Origin: Chloroflexota bacterium
GTDB taxonomy: Bacteria; Chloroflexota; Anaerolineae; UBA4142
Direction of reading: 5' to 3'
Assembly: GCA_016208315.1 (NCBI GenBank)
Contig: JACQYF010000055.1
Location: 1-50,241 of the forward strand
Length of the DNA: 50,241 nucleotides
Both the position numbers and the translations under genes were made by a program. Under the pieces are notes generated by a model, which searched no databases, was not told the origin of the DNA, and saw only the letters and a program-made list of their open reading frames with translations. Every line of letters begins with the position of its first letter. Position 1 is the first letter of the stretch. Positions 16,471 to 24,482 of the stretch are shown here, piece by piece.

Positions 16471-17232
16471 TCACCACGGCATGCCGCCCAAGTATGCGGT
16501 CTGCACCGTTTCGTTCGCGGCGATCTCTTTCGGCGTGCCCTCGGCGAGTACGGCGCCCTGGTGCATCACCGTGATGACCGTCGAGGCGTTCATTACGACG
16601 TTCATATTGTGCTCGACCAGGACAACGGTCTTGCGTCCGGCCTTCTGAACCTGCTGAATCAGCGCCATAAACTCGGCGACCTGTTCGCTCGCCATGCCCG
16701 CGGTCGGCTCGTCGAGCAGCAGCACGTCGGGGTCCGGCGCGAGAATCATGCCCAGTTCCAGTTTCCGCTGGTCGCCGTGCGGCAGATTCCGCGCGATGGT
16801 CGTCGCGCGCGCGGTCAACCCAACTTGCTCGATCACTTGGCGGGTGCGTTCCGCGTATTTGGTGAAATCGCTCGAGCGATTCAGCATTTTGAAATTGTCG
16901 CGTCCCAGCGCTTGGCACGCCAGGCGAATGTTCTCGAACACGGTCAGGTTCGGGAAGAGATTGGTGATCTGGAACGAGCGCCCCATGCCGAGGTGCGCGA
17001 TCCGTTCCACGGGCAGGCGCGTGATGTCGCGTTCCTTGAAGACGACGTGACCGCCGGTCGGATCGAGCGTGCGGCTCAACAGATTCAAGAGCGTCGTCTT
17101 GCCCGCGCCATTGGGGCCGATGATCGAATGAAACGCGCCCGCGCGAATTTCGAGGTTGACGTTGTTGACCGCCACCAAGCCGCCGAACTCTTTCCGCAAG
17201 CGCCGCGCTTGCAGGATTACGCTGTTGTCCAT
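16471..17232 (-). CDS. livG: Liv-type ABC transporter ATPase LivG
   Basis: 253 aa from ATG 17232; GTG codons at 17250 and 17268 are in frame but lie in the flanking repeat. Walker A is GPNGAGKTTLL, the LivG-type signature is LPHGDQRKLELGMIL, Walker B is VLLLDEPTAGMA, and the switch His is in VLVEHNMNVV. The last part (AEGTPKEIAANETVQTAYLG) is the classic LivG tail. With LivF it powers the importer. Confidence 0.94.
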   Translation of the reverse strand: MDNSVILQARRLRKEFGGLVAVNNVNLEIRAGAFHSIIGPNGAGKTTLLNLLSRTLDPTGGHVVFKERDITRLPVERIAHLGMGRSFQITNLFPNLTVFENIRLACQALGRDNFKMLNRSSDFTKYAERTRQVIEQVGLTARATTIARNLPHGDQRKLELGMILAPDPDVLLLDEPTAGMASEQVAEFMALIQQVQKAGRKTVVLVEHNMNVVMNASTVITVMHQGAVLAEGTPKEIAANETVQTAYLGGMPW

Positions 17233-17243
17233 CTCCAATCTCG

Positions 17244-17313
17244 CTGCCACAGAACCACACCGAAACACACCGAAAAAGATACTTTCTGTGTAATTCCGTG
17301 TGATTCTGTGGCC
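17244..17313. repeat. Imperfect inverted repeat upstream of livG
   Basis: The left arm (from GCCACAGAACCACAC) and right arm (ending GTGTGATTCTGTGGC) are imperfect complements built of short CACACCGAAA-like tandem units. The element fills most of the gap between the livG start and the end of the binding-protein frame. It is one of many folded elements in the window. Confidence 0.65.
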
Positions 17314-17464
17314 TGAAAGTGCTAAACTACTTGCCGCTCAACGTGCCGACAGGCAGCTTGCCGCAGCGGCTCTTGAGCGCGTCGGGCAGCAAGCAGGGCG
17401 GCTCGGGCCGCGTGGTCGAAACCAGACTAAAGAACTTGAACTCTTTGTCCGTCACGTTCAGAAT

Positions 17465-18763
17465 CTAGACGATGTACATGTCCTGGATCGCGACGTGGTC
17501 TTCGGGCCGGATGAGCACTTTGCCTTTAGGCCCGTCGAATTCCAAGCCCTCGAACGCCTTGAGCAGCGCGGCCGCGTCGGTGCTGCCGCCGGTCTTTTTC
17601 AGTCCCGCGACAAACATCAGCGCGGCATTCATCCCATCGGCGTCGAACAGGTCGGGCGGGGCTTTAAAGCGCGCCGTGACCTCTTTCACGAGCCAGGCGT
17701 TGATGGGATTCGTGGGCAGGGTATAGTGATACAGGATGCCGCTGCTTTGCCCCAGCGCGTCGACGTACAGGGGCACCGTCGCGTTGTCGGCGACCGAGGC
17801 GGCGAGCGCCATCTTGTCGAACACGCCCATTTCGCGCGCGGTCTTGAACATCGGGACGAAACCCGCGCCGGCCCAGGTGGCGATCCATGCCTCCGCGCCG
17901 GATTTGATGATCTTGTCGAGGTACGGCGTAAACTCTTTCGTGTCGAGCGGCGCAAAGATGTCGTCCAGCACAAACGTGCCGCCAAACTTGGTGCAGGCAT
18001 CGCGGAACGAAGCCGCGGCGCCGTAGCCGAACGAATAGTCGGGCGCGATCTGGACGAATTTCTTGTACTTGGTCGTGAGGTACTGGCAGAGGTTGATCGC
18101 GTCTTGATAGTTGTTGCGGCTCACGCGGAAGGTGTAATCGTTAAAATCCTTGCCGGTGATGTCGTTCGCGGCCGCGGGCGCGACGATGAGCGGTTTCTTG
18201 TTGTCGCGCGCTAACCCTTGCAAGGTGGCCGTCGCCGCCGAACTGACGCTGCCGACCAGGACGTCCACCTTTTCGACTTCGATCAACTGCCGCGCGACGG
18301 TGCTGGTGGTGGCGGGATCGCTTTTGTCGTCCTTGTCAATGACTTGGATGGAGCAATCGCCGAGTTTGAAGCTGCCGCCGGTCGCCGGCGCGCCGGCGAG
18401 ATACTCGAGGCCCAACAAGAAACTGCGGCGCTGCGTCGTGCCGTACACAGCCAGCGCGCCGGAATAATCGCCGACCAGACCGACCTTGATCGTGCGGTCG
18501 CACTTGAGACCCGCGAACGGCCCGGCGGTCGGCGCGGTGGTGGGCACAGGCGCGGCAGTGGGCGCGACGGTTGGGGCTGTCGTCGCGGCAGGCGCCTTGG
18601 TTGGCTCCGGCGCCTTGGTCGGTTCCGGGGCCTTGGTTGGCGCGGGCGGCTGCGTCGGCGCGGCGGTCGGCGGGACAGCCGTTGGGGTGGGCGCGGGCGC
18701 GCACGCGGCAATCGTTGCGAGCACGACGATCAATGCGAAAACGAGCAAAACGTTCTTTTTCAT
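17465..18763 (-). CDS. Liv-type substrate-binding lipoprotein, interrupted by an in-frame TAG
   Basis: 432 aa to a TAG at 17465-17467. A signal peptide with lipobox TIAA-C21 is followed by a long Pro/Ala/Thr linker containing the repeated unit APEPTK, then a periplasmic-binding type I (LivJ/K-like) domain (KVGLVGDYSGALAVYG, QVIDKDDKSDP). The reading frame continues past the TAG for 45 more codons to a second TAG at 17327-17329. That stretch looks genuine: it starts ILNVTDKEFKFF, has paired Cys in PPCLLP and SRCGKLPVG, and ends GTLSGK. Related proteins carry such a C-terminus, so 17327-18763 (478 codons plus stop) is probably the ancestral gene. A one-base change from AAG (Lys) to TAG would explain the break. 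AAGGAGGAG is a strong ribosome site. Truncation, readthrough or sequencing error remain open. Confidence 0.85.
   Translation of the reverse strand: MKKNVLLVFALIVVLATIAACAPAPTPTAVPPTAAPTQPPAPTKAPEPTKAPEPTKAPAATTAPTVAPTAAPVPTTAPTAGPFAGLKCDRTIKVGLVGDYSGALAVYGTTQRRSFLLGLEYLAGAPATGGSFKLGDCSIQVIDKDDKSDPATTSTVARQLIEVEKVDVLVGSVSSAATATLQGLARDNKKPLIVAPAAANDITGKDFNDYTFRVSRNNYQDAINLCQYLTTKYKKFVQIAPDYSFGYGAAASFRDACTKFGGTFVLDDIFAPLDTKEFTPYLDKIIKSGAEAWIATWAGAGFVPMFKTAREMGVFDKMALAASVADNATVPLYVDALGQSSGILYHYTLPTNPINAWLVKEVTARFKAPPDLFDADGMNAALMFVAGLKKTGGSTDAAALLKAFEGLEFDGPKGKVLIRPEDHVAIQDMYIV
18590..18650. repeat. Short tandem repeat encoding the lipoprotein linker
   Basis: About three imperfect 18-base units (core GGCGCCTTGGTTGGCTCC on the + strand) encode the repeated APEPTK residues of the Liv binding-protein linker on the - strand. 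Such repeats can change length easily. Confidence 0.6.
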
Positions 18764-18785
18764 TTCTTCTCCTCCTTCAGGAAAG

Positions 18786-18835
18786 TGACGAGTGACCCTT
18801 CGACAAGCTCAGGGCAGGCTATGTGACGGGTGACA
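18786..18835. repeat. Interspersed element with CTTCGACAAGCTCAGG core and GTGAC repeats
   Basis: The core CCCTTCGACAAGCTCAGGG (18797-18815) is flanked by GTGAC-GA-GTGAC on the left and GTGAC-GG-GTGAC on the right. Read on the - strand the core gives the peptide CPELVEG, which I recall as a common translated repeat in environmental Chloroflexota-like genomes. It lies in the leader of the Liv binding-protein gene. Confidence 0.65.
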
Positions 18836-18860
18836 GGACAGACCTTTATGCACCACCTCC

Positions 18861-19268
18861 TCACACCGGCTCGAAAGCGAGGAACGTGCGGCGCGCGGCG
18901 GCTTCGCCGCGCTCGACGTAGATCGCTTTGAGCGGCATTCCAATTTGGATCTGTTCTGGATGCTTGATATCCACGCCGAGAATTTGCGCGCTGATCGCGG
19001 GCCCTTCCGCCAGGCGTACGATGCCGACGCAATACGGATTCTGACGATTAAAACCCTCGGCGATCATCGCCGACAGCGCGACATAGACCACGGTAAATGC
19101 CGCCAACGTGCCTTGCCCGGCGAGTTCGATCCACTCGATCTCGTCGTGACCCTCGCGACAGATCGCGCGCGGCGGCAGATACACACGTCCGTCAACACGG
19201 CAGCGCGTGCCCATCAATTCGCGCTCGCCCAAGTATTGGTTGTATGCGGCGCTGGTAAACGCTTCCAT
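18861..19268 (-). CDS. OB-fold (DUF35-type) thiolase partner with a degenerate zinc ribbon
   Basis: 135 aa, made of an N-terminal helix, a rubredoxin-like zinc-ribbon region (about 20-45) and a C-terminal OB-fold that ends AARRTFLAFEPV. DUF35 proteins pair with thiolases or HMG-CoA synthases and channel acyl-CoA in a joint complex. The usual C-x2-C / C-x2-C ribbon reads C23-x2-D26 and C37-x2-G40 here (H41 follows), so normal four-Cys zinc binding is not possible. The thiolase gene lies 143 bp upstream in the same direction, as in other DUF35-thiolase pairs. Confidence 0.85.
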   Translation of the reverse strand: MEAFTSAAYNQYLGERELMGTRCRVDGRVYLPPRAICREGHDEIEWIELAGQGTLAAFTVVYVALSAMIAEGFNRQNPYCVGIVRLAEGPAISAQILGVDIKHPEQIQIGMPLKAIYVERGEAAARRTFLAFEPV

Positions 19269-19288
19269 CCTACGTCATCCTTCCGCTG

Positions 19289-19402
19289 GTCATTGCGAGG
19301 GCGGTTTTTGCCCGAAGCAATCTCTGCGAGACCTTTGGTCTTCCTCAATGTCATGGTACTCCGTGGCGAAAAGGAAGATTGCTTCGCTCCGCTCGCAATG
19401 AC
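19289..19402. repeat. Long inverted repeat of the CATTGCGAG/GAAGCAATC type
   Basis: The left arm begins GTCATTGCGAG (19289-19299) and includes CGAAGCAATC. The right arm holds GATTGCTTCGCTCCG and ends CTCGCAATGAC (19392-19402). The arms are complementary with an unpaired middle. This sequence type is a familiar interspersed repeat in several environmental lineages. It fills the gap between the thiolase and DUF35 genes. Confidence 0.75.
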
Positions 19403-19411
19403 GGGTGAGTC

Positions 19412-20674
19412 TCACTTTCTCTCAAAGATGTGTACCACGCACGTCTGCCCCGTGCCACCGACGTTGTGCGTCAATCCCAGGTTGAGGTCGCCTGGCAATT
19501 GCCGCGCGCCTGCCGCGCCGCGCATTTGCTTCCAGACCTCGACGACCTGCGCCGCGCCGGACGCGCCGACCGGATGCCCCTTGGCCTTCAATCCGCCCGA
19601 CGTGTTGATCGGCCGCGGACCGGCGCGCGTGGTCAGCCCTTGCTCGGCGGCGCGGAATCCTTGGCCTGGCGCAAAGAAACCCAAATCTTCGGACGCGATC
19701 ACTTCGGCAATCGTGAAGCAGTCGTGTACCTCCGCGACCTTGATGTCCGAGGGCTGGACGCCGGCCATTTCATACGCTTGCCGGCTGGCGAGACGCGCCG
19801 CCGCAATCGTCGTCAGCTCGCTCCGTTCGTGCAGGGCGTCGTCGCTGGCCTGTCCCGATCCGATGATGTAGAGTGGATTATCGCTGAACGACCGCGCGAT
19901 GTCTTCGCTGACCAACAACAATGCCGCCGCGCCGTCTGAGACCGGCGAGCAATCGAACAAACGCAGGGGCCAGGCAATCATCGGATTCGCGCGGTCGTCG
20001 CGCAGAAATTCCATTTCGTCTTTCCAAGTCGGAATCGGCAGCCCTTTTTTCGCGGCGCTCGCTTGGCGCGCCGCCATAATGTCCGCGATGCGTTGGCCCA
20101 ACTGCGCCTTGTCGTTCAGCGCGCCGTTTTCGTGGTTCTTGATCCCGACGCACATGAGCGCTTCGGGCGTCGCGCCGTAAGCGTGCATGTACGCCGTCGC
20201 CATCGCCGCGTAGAAACCGGGGAAGGTGAATCCCGCCGGAATCTCGTACAACGCGTCACCCGCGGTGGCGAGCGCGTCGGTCACCCTTTCGGTCGGCAGA
20301 CTGCTCATCTTTTCAATCCCGCCCACGAGCACGACGTCGTACAGCCCCGACGCGATCGCGAGAATGCCTTGGCGGAGAGCGACGCCGCTGCTGGCGCACG
20401 CGTCCTCGATGCGCGTCGTGGGCCGCGGCGTGAGTCCGACCCAACTCGCCATCAAAGGCGCGGTGTGTCCCTGTCCCTCAAACAAATCGCTGCTGTAATT
20501 GCCGATGAAAATCGCTTCGATGTCTTTCGGCTCGAACCCCTTGTCCACCGACTGCCGCATCTCACGGAATGCTTCCACGAACAGATCGCGCGTCGCCTTG
20601 TCCGGGAACGCGCCGAACTTGCTCATGCCCGCTCCGACGATGGCGACCCCGCGCCCCAGTCTTCGATTCGTCAT
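19412..20674 (-). CDS. Thiolase-family acetyl-CoA acyltransferase (SCP2/archaeal type)
   Basis: 420 aa from ATG 20674, chosen because GGGGAGAAG precedes it; five extra upstream codons lack support. The nucleophile is C93 in EDACASSG, the active-site His lies in VAEVHDCFT, and the C-terminal motif is GGLKAKGHPVGASG. This is the short thiolase branch that normally works with a DUF35 partner, encoded just downstream. It either cleaves 3-oxoacyl-CoA in beta-oxidation-like degradation or condenses acetyl-CoA to acetoacetyl-CoA. The second direction would feed PHA synthesis, but the sequence does not decide this. Confidence 0.9.
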   Translation of the reverse strand: MTNRRLGRGVAIVGAGMSKFGAFPDKATRDLFVEAFREMRQSVDKGFEPKDIEAIFIGNYSSDLFEGQGHTAPLMASWVGLTPRPTTRIEDACASSGVALRQGILAIASGLYDVVLVGGIEKMSSLPTERVTDALATAGDALYEIPAGFTFPGFYAAMATAYMHAYGATPEALMCVGIKNHENGALNDKAQLGQRIADIMAARQASAAKKGLPIPTWKDEMEFLRDDRANPMIAWPLRLFDCSPVSDGAAALLLVSEDIARSFSDNPLYIIGSGQASDDALHERSELTTIAAARLASRQAYEMAGVQPSDIKVAEVHDCFTIAEVIASEDLGFFAPGQGFRAAEQGLTTRAGPRPINTSGGLKAKGHPVGASGAAQVVEVWKQMRGAAGARQLPGDLNLGLTHNVGGTGQTCVVHIFERK

Positions 20675-20690
20675 ACTACTTCTCCCCAAA

Positions 20691-20768
20691 AATAGGACGC
20701 CGATGAACGCGGAAAACGCGGATAAGAAAGAAAAATCCGCGCTCGTCCGCGCTCGTCCGCGTCCTATT
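20691..20768. repeat. Inverted repeat of short tandem units before the thiolase
   Basis: AATAGGACGC at 20691-20700 pairs with GCGTCCTATT at 20759-20768. Inside are tandem GAACGCGGA-like units on the left and CGCTCGTCCG units on the right. The arms match with a few mismatches. It lies between the first acyl-CoA ligase and the thiolase. Confidence 0.65.
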
Positions 20769-20811
20769 TACATCCGACAGCTCGAGTGCTGCGAGGCACA
20801 TGGATACCACC

Positions 20812-22359
20812 TTACCGCGCAAACTGGGCGCGCAATTCGCGCCGGAGAGTCTTGCCCATGCCGGACAACGGCAAGCGGTCCAGAAAGACCACGCTCTTAA
20901 GCAGCTTGTAGCGCGCGAGATGGTCTTGCAGGAAATCGAGCAGCTCTTGCTCGCCCGCGGTCGCGCTGGGCTTGAGCACGACGCATGCCTTGCCCACCTC
21001 GCCCCATTTGGCGTCCGGCACTCCGACCACCGCGCACATGTGGACCGCGGGATGCTTGTACAAGGCATTCTCGATCTCGACGGGATAGACGTTTTCGCCG
21101 CCGGAGATGAACATATCCTTCTTGCGGTCCACGACGTAGAAATACCACTCCTCGTCATAGCGCTCGAGGTCGCCCGTGTGGAACCATCCTTCGTCGTCCA
21201 TTACCGCCGCGCTCGCCGCGGGATCGTCCCAGTAGCCCGAACTGCGGCTCGGTCCTTTCAGCACTAATTCGCCGACCTGATGCGGACCCAACGGTTTGTT
21301 CGCATCGTCCACCACGCGCACGTCAACGAAAAAGTTGGGGCGACCGATGCTGCCGGCTTTGCGTTCCGCGTCTTCCGCCGAGAGCGCGAACAAGCCGGGA
21401 CGGAATTCGGTCATCCCAAAGCCCTGTTTAAAGCGAATGCCTTTTTCCTTCATGTATTGCTGAATCACGGGCACGGGCAAAGGCGCGCCGCCGCACGTGC
21501 AGAAACGCAGACTGCAGACGTCAGCCGTTCGAAAGTTCGGCGCTTGGAGCATCATCTGGTACATCGTCGGCACGGCGGCAAAGACGGTGACCCTTTCGCG
21601 TTGGATGAGATCGAGCACCTGCACGGGATCGAATTGCCGCGTGAGGATGGAAGTGTTCCCGAACACAACCTGCGAGGACATGTACGCGAACAAGCCGCCG
21701 GCGTGGAACAGCGGATAGATGTTGAGATAGATGTCGTCGTGATGCAAGTCGTGAGTCACCGTGTTGAGCACGTTCCAACAGATCATGCGATGGCTGATCA
21801 TCGCGCCCTTGGGCAGACCGGTCGTTCCGCCCGTGAAAAGCAAACAGGCAATGTCTTCGGCGTCGAGAGACTCACAAGCTACCGCAGATGCCTCGCCGGA
21901 CTGCCAGGTGCTTTCAAAATGCCTGCTGCCCGAAATGCCATCCCCTTCAATATGTAGGTAATTACGAATTGCGAATTGCGAATTACGAGTCGCCCTTTCG
22001 ATCTCCCCCACGCCCTCCTTGAACTCGTCCGAGTAGATCAAGACCTTGGGCGCGCTCTTTTCGATCAGCGCCAAATTTTCGCGCCAGTGCAGCCGCCAGT
22101 TGAGCGCGGTGTGGATCGCGCCCAGTTTGCCGCACGCGTAAAAACAATCGAGGTGCTCGACGCCGTCGCGCGCGAGAATCGCCACGCGGTCGCCCTTGCC
22201 CACGCCGGCCGCGTCGCGCAGCCAATTCGCCAAGCGATTCGCGCGCGCGTTGAATTCGCGATAGGTCAAGCGCCATTCGGGAGTCTTGCCGACGTCAATG
22301 ATTGCCAATTTGTCCGGCGAATAGATCGCGCGGCGTCCCAAATAATCGCCGATGTACAT
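20812..22359 (-). CDS. Acyl-CoA ligase (AMP-forming), copy 1
   Basis: 515 aa, full-length ANL-superfamily enzyme. The ATP-binding loop is LLFTGGTTGLPKGAMISH, the adenylate motif is GFGMTEFRPG, the hinge is YDEEWYFYVVDRKKDMFISGGENVYP, and the C-terminal catalytic Lys lies in PLSGMGKTLRREL. It activates a carboxylic acid to acyl-AMP and then acyl-CoA; chain length cannot be read. Odd point: residues around 134-145 (ATRNSQFAIRNYLH) are encoded by a palindromic AATTCGCAATT repeat (21955-21993) inserted in frame, so a mobile repeat has become part of the protein. Confidence 0.94.
   Translation of the reverse strand: MYIGDYLGRRAIYSPDKLAIIDVGKTPEWRLTYREFNARANRLANWLRDAAGVGKGDRVAILARDGVEHLDCFYACGKLGAIHTALNWRLHWRENLALIEKSAPKVLIYSDEFKEGVGEIERATRNSQFAIRNYLHIEGDGISGSRHFESTWQSGEASAVACESLDAEDIACLLFTGGTTGLPKGAMISHRMICWNVLNTVTHDLHHDDIYLNIYPLFHAGGLFAYMSSQVVFGNTSILTRQFDPVQVLDLIQRERVTVFAAVPTMYQMMLQAPNFRTADVCSLRFCTCGGAPLPVPVIQQYMKEKGIRFKQGFGMTEFRPGLFALSAEDAERKAGSIGRPNFFVDVRVVDDANKPLGPHQVGELVLKGPSRSSGYWDDPAASAAVMDDEGWFHTGDLERYDEEWYFYVVDRKKDMFISGGENVYPVEIENALYKHPAVHMCAVVGVPDAKWGEVGKACVVLKPSATAGEQELLDFLQDHLARYKLLKSVVFLDRLPLSGMGKTLRRELRAQFAR
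21955..21993. repeat. Palindromic AATTCGCAATT repeat inside a coding region
   Basis: Tandem units of AATTACGAATTGCG and complements form a palindrome inside the acyl-CoA ligase gene without shifting its frame. The translated form RNSQFAIRN differs in character from the surrounding protein. Elsewhere in the window such elements stand between genes. Confidence 0.75.
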
Positions 22360-22371
22360 CTTCGCCTCCGT

Positions 22372-23217
22372 TCAGATAGGACGTGTCCGGTCGGTAAGCG
22401 CAACGCTTGTGTCCCAAAGTCGGCGCTGCGCATTCCGGTCGTGCGAATAGGGGCTGGATTCGATTTCTTGGCCGTCCTTGAAGAATTTTCCCGTAACGCC
22501 CGCGACCTCCGGTGATGAAGCCAGGCGCGCGAGCGCCGCCGCTGGCTTCTCAGGACGTGACGACACAAGTTGCGTGACCCATCGCATCATTGGCGGCGCT
22601 TCGCGCATGAGGTTGGACTTGACCAGTCCGGGATGAACGGCATTGACGGTCACACCGGTCCCTTCAAGCCGCCGGGCCAGTTCGTAGGTGAAAAGCAAAT
22701 TGCACATCTTGCTGGCGCCAAACGCCCACAACGGCCGAAATTTCTGCGCGCCTTGAAGGTCGTCGAAATCGAGTTGTACGGTTGAGGGCGCGGTGGCGAC
22801 CAGGACGCGGCTCGGCGCGCTGGCTGTTAATGTGTCGAGCAGCAAATTGGTGAGCCGAAAGACGCCGAGATGGTTCACGGCAAACATCGTCTCTAGTCCG
22901 TCGGGGGTCGTCGTGCGCTGCGCCTTGAACACGGCCGCCGTGTTGACCAAAACATCCAAGCGATTGCGAATTGCGTAGAAACGCGTGACCATCTCGCGGA
23001 TAGATTCCTGGTTCGCCAAATCTACGCGCATGACCTGAATGTCCGAATTGCCCGTGGCCGAGATGATCTCGTTTTTGGCGGCCTCGCCGCGCGCTTGGTC
23101 GCGGCAAGCTAATATCACCGTCGCGCCGCGTTGCGCCAACGCGGCGGCCGTGGCTTTGCCAATCCCACCGTTCGCGCCGGTTACGATGCAGACCTTGCCC
23201 TTCATCTCGGCGTTCAT
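22372..23217 (-). CDS. Short-chain dehydrogenase-like protein lacking the catalytic Tyr
   Basis: 281 aa, closest in pattern to retinol-dehydrogenase-like SDRs. The cofactor motif TGANGGIGKATA (13-24) is intact. The usual N-N-A-G reads N-T-A-A (92-95). The Y-x3-K catalytic pair reads F166-G-A-S-K170: codon TTT at 22722-22720 stands where TAT or TAC is expected. The Ser of the catalytic tetrad also has no clear counterpart (VATAPST). It may bind cofactor without normal dehydrogenase chemistry. It sits 13 bp upstream of acyl-CoA ligase 1 and is probably co-transcribed. Confidence 0.88.
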   Translation of the reverse strand: MNAEMKGKVCIVTGANGGIGKATAAALAQRGATVILACRDQARGEAAKNEIISATGNSDIQVMRVDLANQESIREMVTRFYAIRNRLDVLVNTAAVFKAQRTTTPDGLETMFAVNHLGVFRLTNLLLDTLTASAPSRVLVATAPSTVQLDFDDLQGAQKFRPLWAFGASKMCNLLFTYELARRLEGTGVTVNAVHPGLVKSNLMREAPPMMRWVTQLVSSRPEKPAAALARLASSPEVAGVTGKFFKDGQEIESSPYSHDRNAQRRLWDTSVALTDRTRPI

Positions 23218-23244
23218 GCGTCTCCTGCGCCAGCCATCCGTGGA

Positions 23245-23292
23245 GTAGGGCGAGCGGCTCGCTCGCTGCCGACGGGCGAGCCGCCCGTCCTA
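23245..23292. repeat. Inverted repeat GTAGGGCGAGCGG / CCGCCCGTCCTAC
   Basis: Arms at about 23245-23265 and 23272-23292 are complementary with mismatches. A related half-element (GTAGGACGGGCGACTCGCCC) occurs at 35696-35715 after the small gene of the PHA operon. The element overlaps the end of the hydrolase gene. Confidence 0.6.
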
Positions 23293-24345
23293 CGTGAGGT
23301 GCGCGTGCAACAGCGCGTTAAACTCGTCCAACCGATCAACGTAGGGCGCGTGCCCGGCGTCCTGGATCACGACCTCGCGATACTTGCCGCCGCGCGCGGC
23401 ATACCGGTCGAGCACCGCACGCGTTTGCCCGATCATCGGCTGCGGCGGAAAGATTTCCTTGCCGGGCCAGCCGGGGATGCGCCCCAGCATTCCGAGGTAG
23501 CCCACATCCGCGAGCGCCGTATCGGAGACAAGGAGATCGTGACTGCCGCGCAGCCACAAGATTTCGGGCTTGGGGTCTGCCGCGACCAATTTGCCGATGT
23601 CGCCCGCGTATTTCGGCGAAAGCGCATTGGCCGCGCCCCAAACGCCCGGCGCGACAAAGGGCCAGTTCGGCGATTGCTCCGCGCCGCCCGAATTATCTTG
23701 CGGTCCCAGGTGCATTGTTAGCATCGCGGAAAGCAGTTCCTCTTCGCGGGCGGGAATGAACGGCGGCTTGACGACCAGGTTGCGAATCGCGACGCGCGGC
23801 GAGAATGGGCTATCCATGCTGCGGTCGCCCTCACCCAACCGTTTGATCAATTCGGGATTCGCCAGCCCGCCGCCCGAACCGGCATAATCGGAATAGCACG
23901 GCGTCCCCTCCAGGTCTTTGACGCCGCCGAACCCGAAAGGCGAGCCGGGGTCTACCTGGATCGCGCTGAGGACGCGCGCGGGTTGGTCCATCAATATGCG
24001 CCAGATCACCGACCCGCCCATCGAGCTGCCGACGAAATGGGCGCGCGACAGATTCAGTTCGTCGAGCAGCGCGAGGGCATCGTCGGCCCAGTCACCTGGT
24101 CCGCGCGTCGCGTCAATCTTTTTCTCGAAATCGGCCTCGCCGAAACCGCGTTGGTCGGGCGCGATGCCGAGGAAACCCGGCGGCAACGCGACCATCACTT
24201 CTTCCCACCACGTCGCCGAACTCGTGTTGCCGTGCAAGAACACGACCGGCACGCCATCGTCGCGACCGGCGAACAGCACCCGCGTGCGAATGCGCGGCGT
24301 CGTAACGATGTTCGCTCGGATGCCAGGCAGCGTTGGAATACTCAT
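23290..24345 (-). CDS. Alpha/beta-hydrolase
   Basis: 351 aa from ATG 24345; the upstream open frame to 24678 translates a folded repeat and is not coding. Oxyanion-hole motif HGNTSSATWW is at 38-47, the nucleophile elbow is G-S-S108-M-G, and DQRGFGE follows the first domain. The C-terminal His lies in QDAGHAPYVDRL. It could be an esterase, a lactonase, an epoxide or C-C bond hydrolase, or a PHA or CoA-thioester hydrolase. Position between two CoA ligases in one direction suggests it releases the acid that they then activate. Confidence 0.9.
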   Translation of the reverse strand: MSIPTLPGIRANIVTTPRIRTRVLFAGRDDGVPVVFLHGNTSSATWWEEVMVALPPGFLGIAPDQRGFGEADFEKKIDATRGPGDWADDALALLDELNLSRAHFVGSSMGGSVIWRILMDQPARVLSAIQVDPGSPFGFGGVKDLEGTPCYSDYAGSGGGLANPELIKRLGEGDRSMDSPFSPRVAIRNLVVKPPFIPAREEELLSAMLTMHLGPQDNSGGAEQSPNWPFVAPGVWGAANALSPKYAGDIGKLVAADPKPEILWLRGSHDLLVSDTALADVGYLGMLGRIPGWPGKEIFPPQPMIGQTRAVLDRYAARGGKYREVVIQDAGHAPYVDRLDEFNALLHAHLT

Positions 24346-24393
24346 TGTTTTGTCCTTACAAGTGCTTGGTCGTTTGTCCGCCCTGCGTTTTTG

Positions 24394-24460
24394 TCCGCGA
24401 ATCTCGCGAATCCTCGCCAAAAATAATTTTCCTATTCGTGAGATTCGCGAGATTCGCGGA
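24394..24460. repeat. Perfect 19-bp inverted repeat of CGCGAATCT units
   Basis: Arms 24394-24412 (TCCGCGAATCTCGCGAATC) and 24442-24460 are exact complements. A related but longer element forms the terminator at 49651-49729. Here no T run follows on the - strand, so it is an intercistronic element between acyl-CoA ligase 2 and the hydrolase. Confidence 0.75.
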
Positions 24461-24482
24461 AGACTTTCGCCGATTGACAGCG

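Noticed and set aside
17465..17467. Genome-wide reassignment of TAG as a sense codon
   Set aside because: Several intact genes in the window end in TAG at the expected family length (IclR at 1034, MacB ATPase at 47921, MacB permease at 49138), so TAG is a normal stop here.
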